DNA from: Botryosphaeria dothidea
Taxonomy: Eukaryota; Ascomycota; Dothideomycetes; Botryosphaeriales; Botryosphaeriaceae
Length of the DNA stretch: 64,000 nucleotides
Reading direction: 5' to 3'
NCBI GenBank assembly: GCA_011503125.2
Contig: WWBZ02000033.1
Coordinates: 434,001 to 498,000, forward strand
The notes under the pieces were generated by a model, which saw only the letters and a program-made list of their open reading frames with translations, searched no databases and had not been told where the DNA came from. Below, in pieces: positions 56,194-64,000 of this stretch; position 1 is the stretch's first letter; every line of letters begins with the position of its first letter. The translations under genes and the position numbers were made by a program.

Positions 56194-56797
56194 CAATATC
56201 TGCAGGAGTTGAGTAACTAACCGTCCACTTCCTGATAAAAGAGACGGCGGTCGTATTGCACGCGTTGCTAAGATGCATATGTGACATCAGTGTGCATGGG
56301 AGGATGCTGCTGCATCAGGAACAGGGGGCGATTCTGGGCCTAAGAAATGCTCCCGGTGACACAGATTTCCTATTTATCTGAAGACACTAATACGGAAGAG
56401 CGCTTAGGCTTTTCGTCGGGAGCCTGATTAAAGGCAATTGAACGGGAGAATGCACGCTCGGTGCCTGACATAAGGTGTTTGCTTGATGAACGCCACGGAG
56501 GGTGCTTGTATTTTCTTCTACCTCAGACGCCAGCCAGTCGGATGGATTGGGTCCGAAAGGGGTAGCGCGTACCACTGTGGGACCAATCTCCGGTCACAAC
56601 CTTAAATGCTGCCATGCTGGATAAGGCATGATGTTCTCCTGATTATCGCAAAGCGGCCAACTTTATCTCTGAGCTTCGCCTGCACGGGCACGGACTATAC
56701 TTGATATTGAGCACGCCGCACGGCTCCGATTCGGCAGGCTTGTTTTCGAGTCTAACGGTCGACGGCAGGGCTTCTCCGCAATCATGGTAACGAAGGT
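56194..56797. other. Convergent intergenic region
   Basis: Between the SDR-fold gene (plus) and the cyclophilin gene (minus). No gene or repeat is seen. Confidence 0.6.
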
Positions 56798-57463
56798 TCA
56801 ACCGGCCAATGGGTTTGCGTGGATCGTCACATTCTTGATGGTAACCTTTTGCTTGGGACGCCCCTTCTTGTCGACCTCCAAACCCTCGATCTGGTCCAGC
56901 ACGTCGTCGCCTTCGATAACGCGGCCGAAGACAGTGTTCTTTCCATCCAGATGGGGCGCCGCGGCGAAGCAAATGAAGAACTGGCTGCCGTTGGTGTTGG
57001 GGCCCTTATTGGCCATGCTCACGATGCCGCGCGAGTTGTGGCGCAGAGCGGGCTTGATTTCATCTTCGAAGAGGCGGTCCGGGGTGGTGAATATGGACAC
57101 GGAGCTCTTGGACTTGGGATCGGAGGCCGGGCTTCCCGTCTGCACCATGAAGGAGGGGATCAGGCGGTGGAACGGCGAGCCGTCATACTGAGCGGATGCG
57201 CAGAGGGCGAGGAAGTTCTGCGGCGGCGGTTAGAGAGCGGTGGGCTGGAGGGGGAGAAGCAGAAGCGCGCACCTCGGCGGTCTTGGGGACGCTCTCGCAG
57301 AAAAGCTCGATCTTGAGATCACTGAGGTCGGTGTGCAACTGCAATGGATGGTTAGCAGGCGCGGCAGCAGGCGGGTGCAGGACGCGCATGCACGGCTTGG
57401 GCATGACGTGTGCGCGCAGACGGGCAGCTCAGTCGCTGGAGGCTGACTTACCGTGACAGACAT
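56798..57463 (-). CDS. Peptidyl-prolyl cis-trans isomerase, PPIL3-class cyclophilin
   Basis: Model complement(join(56798..57217, 57273..57338, 57452..57463)), 165 aa. The first coding exon is 12 bp (MSVT), then LHTDLSDLKIELFCESVPKT, then NFLALCASAQYDGSPFHRLI. The active site is present: FHR, FMVQTG, GIVSMANKGPNTNGSQFFI; the segment before LDGK has His where cyclophilin A has Trp, as in human PPIL3. The loop after QTG is longer and different (SPASDPKSKSSVSIFTTPD rather than the usual GTGKGGxSIWG). PPIL3-type cyclophilins associate with the spliceosome and isomerise X-Pro bonds. The gene is divergent from the arrestin-like gene. Confidence 0.9.
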
Positions 57464-58122
57464 GGCGGCGCAGGGCGACTGGCATCCCGTCTCGTCTCAC
57501 GGGCGCGGGCTCAGCTGCTGACGCAGTGACGTGAGTGCGAAGTGTTTCTGTGTCGGGAGCGGCGCGGTCAGCAAGCGGCCCAGGCCAAGTGTGTTTGATC
57601 GCTCCGCAGCGCGCCTGGAGCAAGCCCCTGCGCTGCCCTCGCCGACCCGCCAACCGCGGCCGTCGAATCGCATCGTGACACCCTCTCCCGCCCTGCGGCC
57701 TGGCTCTAGAGCTGCCTGCTTCCCGTCAGCGCCACAGCCTACATCTCCAACATCGCGACGCCCACAGCAAGGCCCAGTATCCGTCCCCGATCCGCCCCGG
57801 CCACGCAAATCGACCGCGCGCGCCTCCAGCACCAAGCACCACGCCCCCGCGGGAGCTCGACGCACGAAGGTGCCCGCGCACCACCACCCACCCGCTTGTC
57901 TGCCGCCCACGCCCACGCCAGCCTCGCGCGTGTCGGCCTTTGCCCGACGCAGAGCCCTAAACCCGTCGCATCCCACTCAGACCTGTCGCACCCTCAGGCA
58001 CCGTCCGCAACACCCGCCTTGCTTCAAGACCCGGGGCTCCAGCCGGCGCAGCGGTGCAGCGGTGCTCTCCCATGCCGTCCCTACCGCTGCCCAGCGCCCA
58101 AGCTCCCCTCTGAACCGCAGCC
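57464..58122. other. Divergent promoter region
   Basis: 660 bp, very C-rich on the plus strand (CGCCCTGCGGCC, CACCACCCACCC), between head-to-head cyclophilin and arrestin-like genes. Its frames are open only because of composition. Confidence 0.55.
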
Positions 58123-59441
58123 ATGGCCGCCTTCGTGCGCGTCTCTGGCCCGCCAAATAGCAACTTTCTGGTCGGCTATCCGGGCATATCAGCGACATTG
58201 GTGCGTTTGTCTGCCGCTGTAACAAGCAATCGCGACCCTACTGACCGTCACCGCTTCTGCAGCCACGGATAGAGGGCAAGGTCGAGGTACGACCCTTGAT
58301 CGGTGTCTCTGCCCCCGTCGCCGTCTCGCTCGTCACCATCGCTCTGCAGCGCCGCGAGAGCATACACCCTGCCGCCGATTCAGTCACCAAGAAGCACCTT
58401 GCTGCGCCGCGAAAGGAGATTGTGGACATCGTGGGTAAGGAGATGCTGTTGTACCGGTCGCCGCTAGGTCGGGAAGCCGAGAGCATCCTGGCCATGGACC
58501 TACCATTCGTAATTTTTATTCCTTATGGACGGGGTGGCGAGGAGATTGCGCGACGAGTGCCGCCTGCGAGTCTGGCATTGCCAAGCCGGACGGCCGAAAC
58601 GTACTACGAGCTGGTAGTCACGGTGCAGCAAGGCGCACAAGAGCAGAAGAAATACGCCTTTCCCGTCCCAATAGCACGATACGATACCCTTTCCACCTTT
58701 GGCATGTACAACAGACCCGAATCCGCGGAGCGCGTGTCCGATCATCTCGTCACCCTCGGCATCTCGCTTCCGCGCTGGTCATACGGACCTCTGGATCCCG
58801 TAAGCGTCTACATCAAGCTCTCGCCCAATCCCGATTGGATGGCCAAGGCCAAGAAAGTCACTATCCAGAAGATTACCGTTGGAATAGATGAGGAGATCAT
58901 CTACAACCACGAGGGCGATGAGCCAACACGAAAAGTGAAATGCTTGACCAAGACCACCCAAGCCGTGGGCGTCAAGATGCCCGAAGCAGGATACTTCACC
59001 AATCTAGGCCTTGTCTTCCCGGCAAAAGATTACAGAGATGGTGAGGGAATTATGCCGCGAGGAAATCAAAAGTTCCCCATGTACGGTGTCAGCGGATTCA
59101 CGACTACGGGAACGCTATACAAGATTGAATATTATCTCACAGTCAAGGTGACTACCACGCCAGTCTTTCGTCGAAATCGGTGCGCTAACAATTGATAGGC
59201 CCAAATGTCAGCAGCCAAAGACATATTACTCCGACAGCCTATCGTCGTTTGTCCATTCGACCACGCCGGATGCAAGCAAGAGATGGAAGCCATCGAACAG
59301 GCAGCAAAAGACGCAGCACACGTCAGTCCGGATAATCCGATGCTTCCCGCGGCCCATATTGTCAAGGCTACCGACCCGATGGGACTAGCCGCGTTGGGCA
59401 TCGCATACGTTGGTGGCCAAAGAAAGCCGCTCATTGATTGA
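58123..59441 (+). CDS. Arrestin-like protein
   Basis: Model join(58123..58200, 58263..59147, 59199..59441), 401 aa; all introns phase 0. It begins MAAFVRVSGPPNSNFLVGYP, then PRIEGKVEVRPLIGVSAPVA, SLVTIALQRRESIH and IVGKEMLLYRSP, the beta-strand order of an arrestin N-domain. The second half (FPVPIARYDTLSTFG; LGISLPRWSYGPLDPVSVYI; VTIQKITVGIDEEIIYNHEG; YGVSGFTTTGTLYKIEYYLTVK) is the C-domain. I see no PY motif for Rsp5/Nedd4 binding. Alpha-arrestins usually adapt membrane cargo to ubiquitin ligases or act in trafficking; without PY motifs a structural or pH-sensing-type role is possible. Orthologue not identified. Confidence 0.8.
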
Positions 59442-60013
59442 AGAACGGTAGAGCGAACGGGGACGGAATTTTTAGATTTTCAAGCTGGGTCCAGAATCCG
59501 GACGACAGCTGTAATTACGATACGATCCGAGGGACGACCAAAGGGGTTTCTCGACGACGAAGTAACACGGAATGCCCAAATACCCGCGCGGGGTGCGCAC
59601 GAAGTTTGGCAGCATATGCTTGATTCGATTTTCTGGTCCCTTTTCCACCACAGGCCGCCGAGGCGCGAACATTTGACGAGCTGAGGGCGGCGGAATTTCT
59701 GGTACATGACAAGGCTGGCCTCACGAATTTCCATTCTCATCAACGGGGCGCTTTCGATGTGGAGGGAATTGCTTTTCTGATCGGACTGGATACCAGCATT
59801 GCATGGAGTTCTCGTGTAATTTTGTTTCTCGGCTGCTTTGCTTACTGGAGGGTGAAGGGGTTCCGGAGTCTGGTGCCAGCGGAGTTCTGGATGACTCTAT
59901 ACTACTTATTCCCCTCCACTGGCGGGAAGGCAAAGCACCTGATGAAGCTGGCTCCCTTTAATCCCGCGCGGTCTAAACCGCATCTTTAATGCAACCAACA
60001 AAGAACACATGGT
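59442..60013. other. Convergent intergenic region
   Basis: 3' flank of the arrestin-like gene and of the small minus-strand gene at 60014. The plus frame at 59759-59989 is hydrophobic in places but lacks a start context or homologue I know. Confidence 0.5.
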
Positions 60014-60371
60014 TCACTGAGCGTAGCCTGCTCCCTGGGGGCGAGGCCGGAAGGCCAGATTGAAGACGTGTTGCTGCTGCGGCAGAACTTCCTGCGAGGC
60101 GGTGGCTTGCTGATTGGCATTGCTCACAGCCGGGGTCTTCGCTCCCTGGACGGATCCGGAAGCTGTGGCTGAAGCTGAAATGTGATCGTCCACCCAGGCC
60201 TTCATCTCGCGGTACTGAGAGCTGTTTTCGCCAAACGTGGCCTTGGTATTGCGCAGGCTCGTCAGAAGCTTCACAAACGGGAGTCAGAAAGCCGGAGAGT
60301 AGCACCAAGACGAGTGCGACCACGTTACTCACCGACGAAAGCAAGTCGAGCTGATCGTCTTGAGGGGCCAT
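60014..60371 (-). CDS. Small helical protein, unknown
   Basis: Model complement(join(60014..60268, 60333..60371)), 97 aa; donor GTGAGT, phase 0. The N-terminal half is MAPQDDQLDLLSS joined to LLTSLRNTKATFGENSSQYR, then EMKAWVDDHISAS, a compact helical pattern. The C-terminal half is Gln/Ala-rich and ends NLAFRPRPQGAGYAQ. Size and helical start resemble small subunits of large complexes (kinetochore, Mediator), but I cannot place it. It is divergent from the BRCT gene, 573 bp apart. Confidence 0.65.
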
Positions 60372-60944
60372 TTTGGCGGAAATAATGAGGACCAGCGTGC
60401 GGCGGGGCAAGAAAGGGCTGCAGCCTGGACGGGAAACGCCAGCGCAGGCCGAGATCTGCGCAAAGCGGGCGAATATTATGCAGGTCGAAAGTCAGGCGTC
60501 GATGCGGTTCCTTTGGGGGCGGAATCGCAGGGGTGAGTTCGTCCGGCCAGCAATTTCGAGGGCGGGCGAGAGCGAACTCAATCAGCGAGCCTGAAATGGA
60601 CATCACGTGCTGACGTTCCGCGAGCGCGCTAAAATGACGTGAGTTGCTCGTCGCGGCGCGTCTGCTGCCTGACACTACGCCCGATTCGGCCGCATCTGCC
60701 TGATTGCCTCTATGGTCGCCGCTGCCACTTTCACATATAAATTCAAGCTCGAATTTCAAGATCTCTTTCTCATCACCGCAGTTCAGCTCCTCATTTACTG
60801 AGTCAATTCCACCGTCCAACGCAGCTTTCGCAGAGCTTGATTACGTTGCATCACTTTCCGTGTCACATTCCTCACAACTGCAACCCCAAAAACGTCACGT
60901 CAAGTCTTAACCTCACCTTCACCACCACAACGACGACCCACAAA
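60372..60944. other. Divergent promoter region
   Basis: Between the small minus gene and the BRCT gene. It has a TATA box at 60736 and a CA-rich leader (CCTCACCTTCACCACCAC) before ATG 60945. Confidence 0.55.
60736..60743 (+). promoter_or_regulatory. TATA box, BRCT gene
   Basis: TATAAATT, 209 bp upstream of ATG 60945 and followed by a pyrimidine/CA-rich leader. Positional inference. Confidence 0.45.
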
Positions 60945-61526
60945 ATGGCTCCCTCTTTCGTCTACGTCGTCACCCGCGAAGACCCCGAAGGCGGCCTCGC
61001 CGTCCTCTCCGCCCACGCCACGCAGAAGAGCGCCAACGACGCCGCCAGCGAGGAGAGCGGCACCGCCGAGGTCGAGAAGGTCGAGCTGATCGGCGGCACC
61101 ATAAACAAGTCCAAGGCTACCGCCTCCGGCCCCTCCAAGAAGAAGAAGGAAGCCAGCGCCGAACTCCCCAGCGACGTCAACTCCGGCGCCCTGGAGGGCC
61201 AGACCGTCTTGTTCACGGGCGAGCTCGCCCGCATCACGCGCGCCGAGGCGAAGCAGATGGCTGAGTCTGCGGGCGCTGCGACTGCGGGCTCGGTGACCAA
61301 GGCCGTGACGCTGGTTGTGCTGGGCCAGCGTGCGGGCCCGGATAAGATGAAGAAGATTGAGAAGATGGGCTTGGAGACGATCGATGAGGATGGTTTCCTG
61401 GAGATGATCAAGGGCGACGGTGCCGTTGCTGGCTCGAAGAGGGTGGCTGCTGACGATGACGAGGGCAATGAGGAGGAAGAGGAGAAGCCGGCCCCGAAGA
61501 AGAGGTCCAAGAAGGCGAAGGCTTGA
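60945..61526 (+). CDS. Small BRCT-domain protein
   Basis: A single exon of 193 aa (MAPSFVYVVTRED). The N-terminal third starts with a beta-rich segment (FVYVVTREDPEGGLAVLSAH), then a Lys-rich linker (KATASGPSKKKKE). One BRCT domain spans about 83-160: LEGQTVLFTGELARITRAEA, then AGAATAGSVTKAVTLVVLG, KMKKIEKMGLETIDEDGFLEMI. The pattern (GELARITRAEA, DEDGFLEMI) is closest to BRCT domains of DNA ligase/RFC1 type. The C-terminus is an acidic stretch followed by a nuclear signal (PAPKKRSKKAKA). It is likely nuclear and involved in DNA or chromatin contacts; no enzyme domain is present. Confidence 0.85.
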   Translation: MAPSFVYVVTREDPEGGLAVLSAHATQKSANDAASEESGTAEVEKVELIGGTINKSKATASGPSKKKKEASAELPSDVNSGALEGQTVLFTGELARITRAEAKQMAESAGAATAGSVTKAVTLVVLGQRAGPDKMKKIEKMGLETIDEDGFLEMIKGDGAVAGSKRVAADDDEGNEEEEEKPAPKKRSKKAKA

Positions 61527-62533
61527 AGACGGGATTCGGAAGTGACGATGGCACTGCTCGTTTGGTGATGGGCTGGTCACGATAAGATATTTGACTGCTC
61601 ACGAGTCTCGTTCTCATTCTTCTACTTCTTCTTCTACTACTTCCTGTTTCTTTGAAGTTTCGCTTCAGCAGCATGAAGGAGCAGTCAGTCGGGGGGTTAT
61701 GTCACTTGCATTGCTGGCGTTCTGGTGGCTCTTGCTACGGGGTTTCGACTGCATGGGAAACGGAGCTTCTCAGGGTATTCCATGAAAACGGAGACTTCTC
61801 TCTTCGGCTTAGTGAAATCAAACTTTTCCAAACATCTTGATTACCAATGTTCTGTTCCTAGCGTGCTATAAATGTACGACAGGAAATCTCGCAGCACCGA
61901 TCTTACCCAGCGCAATCGGACCCACTCAATTCTCCTTACTTTAGCCGGCGTGTCTTATCCAAGTGTTAAGAATCTAGTGTCTCACGAATTTAGTGCATGA
62001 TCTGCAGCAGAGAGATCTGCATTTCTCGGCCGTAGATTTTCGCCATCTCTAGTGGAGAACAAGGTTTCTCTTCCACAGTACCATTGTTCCACCGTCTAAA
62101 TTGCCATGACTTTCATGAAAAGCTCTTTTGTCTATCTGTCCACGGGAAGTTGGTAGAGCAGAGCCTCCTGATCTTGCTCCAAGCCGGCCATTACACCAGT
62201 TTCCCCCATATTTACACCTTTTTTTTCACTACTCTCAAGGATAATCAACAAGAGACTCGCTGCGTTGCTTAGTTATGCTGGGAAACGATGTGGTATCGCA
62301 GAGGAAAAAGGGAAAAAAGGGAGAGTAAATGCAGTGCGCCAGTCGTAGATAAATGTGAAAAGGAAAAGAAAAATGGCAAAACACCGGCCACCATCATGAA
62401 GATTTCCACCGATCGCTCGGGCGCCTGACCTCTCTTTTTTGTTTTGTGTAGCCCCATAATGCCGCGGCTCACATGTCGCACTCATCATGAAAAAAAAAGA
62501 AGAAAGAACGAAGAACCATCAACTCCCAACGTG
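61527..62533. other. Convergent intergenic region
   Basis: 1 kb with no gene. It has an A/G-rich tract near 62487-62510 and a T run near 62220. If the GTATGA at 62539-62534 is a donor rather than a Val-stop, the flanking membrane-protein gene could extend into this stretch. Confidence 0.5.
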
Positions 62534-64000
62534 TCATACCTGGTCCACGATCCCGTCCGTGCTACTGCAATCCCGGGGCCCGAAATCGCGGCCGGTGGTG
62601 GTATCGCTGCGGTCGCTGCGGCCGTCGCTCTCGATCTCGAGGATGCGCTCCGTCTTGACGACGATGCGGTCGAGGGCGATTTCGTCCGGGTTGGGCTGCT
62701 CGTTGCCGGCGCTGCACTGCGTCCTGATGGTGGCCTTGGCGTCCCAGCCGCTCTGGTTGCGCGCGGGGCTCTGCGAGTGCTGGCGCATGCTGTTCCGCGG
62801 CCCTCCCTTGGCCGCGGGATCGTTTGGGTCGAGGGGTTGGCCGTTGGTGAGCGTGCCGTTGGTCATGTTCCTCGAAGGGGGGTTGGCTGTGTTGCCCGAG
62901 CCGTCGTTGCGGTTCTCGCGGTCGCGTGCGTAGCTGCTGTCGGTCGTCGTGCGGTCGAAGCTCGTGACCCAGTGGAGGACGAGCACGGAGAAGAGGACTG
63001 CCGATGACATCACAGGGTTAGATGGTGGGGTGGGGGGGGGGGCGACACGGAATTGGGTGTGCGGGGCTCGAAGCTTACTGTCGGCGTTGCAGCACATCAG
63101 GCAAATCCAGCCCGGCTCTCCCTTCAAAATCATCAGGATTGTAAGATTCACCACGCTTGACGTCAAAGTGGCGCAGCTGCCGACAAAGGTACGCAGTGCC
63201 ATAATTCGTAGAGCTTTGTTGGTGTTGTGTTGGTAGGAGTATAGACCTGTCATCACGTGAGTCGAGGCTTGCGAAGGGAACGCACTCGTGTCACTTACGC
63301 CTGAGAGGTATTATGAACAGAGCAGTAAGGTAAACCTGCACTGGTCAGCTTTAGTGTGTTTGCAAGCGGGAAGTTGCGGGGCATACATTGATAACGACGT
63401 CGAACACAATGAGTGGCAGCATGGCTTTCTTTTGCATGCCGATGATACATGTACCGCCCTTATTGATGTACGCGATCCTCCTGTAGGGTCCGGGTTAGCC
63501 ACGGCGCAGAAGAAGAGGCAGGAAACTCCGTACCATACGAAATTCAATATAACAATGACAACGTAAGGGGTAATCAAGCCAAAGGCGTTGAAGATGTATA
63601 GCTTATCGTTAAGTCTCGGTTTGTGACTTCCACGTACAATATACTGTCACGGAGTTTTAGTAACTCGCAAGGCAAGAGAGGTAGGAAAATAAAGACAGAC
63701 TGCTTACCGCTTTTTCAACCAGAAAAGTATATATGAAAATCTTGGTACTCATATAACAGACAAGACCTATATACTCATTAGGGCCATCCCAAACTCGACG
63801 AAAATTGGATACTCACAGAGAAGAATAGCCCCCTCGCAGATTCCTTGAGATTCGTTGATTCCGACGTCCTTGAACATGGCTGTGACGAATACGAAGAGGA
63901 AGGAATCGAAATAAATGATGATGATGAGCCAGCCTGTAATTGGCAAGCGATACCATTTGCCAACCTTTTCGACCCGTCTAGTGATACATATCGCGAGGAT
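62534..64000 (-). CDS. Fungal multi-pass membrane protein (5' end off window)
   Basis: Partial model complement(join(62534..62997, 63079..63246, 63299..63335, 63387..63480, 63534..63643, 63708..63766, 63817..>64000)), 371 aa seen, six introns, all in frame. Membrane helices in order: ITGWLIIIYFDSFLFVFVTA; AILLCLVCYMSTKIFIYTFL; AFGLITPYVVIVILNFVWRI; AMLPLIVFDVVINVYLTALF; then TFVGSCATLTSSVVNLTILM and DILFSVLVLHWVTSFD. A polar tail of about 130 residues follows. The block CIIGMQKKAMLPLI and the motif LTSSVVNLTILMILKGEPGW recall an uncharacterised Pezizomycotina family of 7-TM-like proteins. The function is unknown; a sensor or receptor role is only a guess. The stop directly after GIVDQV could instead be a read-through of another donor. 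Confidence 0.75.

Noticed and set aside
1..64000. CRISPR array, rRNA, tRNA or transposase gene
   Set aside because: No regularly spaced direct repeats, no rRNA-like block, no cloverleaf I could find, and no transposase, integrase or reverse-transcriptase motif in any frame.

Overview
The window is nuclear DNA of a filamentous ascomycete, most likely a Pezizomycotina species and possibly Dothideomycetes (the class is a guess from family resemblance). Reasons: genes are dense and sit on both strands. Most have 0-6 short introns of about 48-140 bp with GTAAGT-like donors and CTAAC/CTGAC branch sites just before the acceptor. The recognisable products are standard fungal housekeeping proteins mixed with fungus-restricted families. 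I rebuilt 24 protein-coding genes by splicing in frame; the last one runs off the right edge. I see no rRNA, tRNA, CRISPR or transposase. Layout: 1-5.4 kb holds a small Tyr/Trp-rich ORF behind a TATA tract, a gene-poor 2.5 kb stretch with a 115-bp hairpin repeat, and a glycine-rich GPI-type wall protein built from repeat exons. 6.4-10.3 kb holds a two-BTB plus WW-domain protein and an unknown protein. 10.3-12.2 kb is gene-poor. 12.2-18.1 kb (minus strand) is a very large leucine-rich-repeat scaffold resembling Cdc11/Nud1 of the septation initiation network, divergent from an unknown basic disordered protein (18.8-21.7 kb). 21.7-23.7 kb is empty and AT-rich. 23.7-25.6 kb is a spliced ankyrin protein. 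26.5-31.6 kb holds a secreted tandem-repeat precursor with Lys-Arg cleavage sites, a short-chain reductase and an UNC93-like membrane transporter. 31.9-36.9 kb is housekeeping: the tRNA-splicing endonuclease subunit SEN54, a MAPEG-type membrane protein, the proteasome chaperone UMP1 and a prenylated ubiquitin-fold protein. 37.5-43.7 kb holds phosphomevalonate kinase (ERG8) and a giant mitochondrial PPR protein on divergent strands. 44.5-49.9 kb holds a fungal membrane protein and a single-pass SH3 receptor-like protein. 51.5-64 kb holds a DUF7025-type AAA+ ATPase, an ER-type SDR, a PPIL3-class cyclophilin divergent from an arrestin-like protein, a tiny helical protein, a BRCT protein and the 3' part of a multi-pass membrane protein. 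How they work together: most neighbours are functionally unrelated, as is usual in fungal genomes. The exception that may matter is 26.5-31.6 kb, where a Kex2-type repeat precursor lies beside a reductase and a transporter. The best candidates for something new are that precursor (two repeats identical in protein but different at 12 of 22 codons, all silent) and a family of short imperfect-palindrome elements present at least four times in the window. All splice models were read by eye and lack RNA support.
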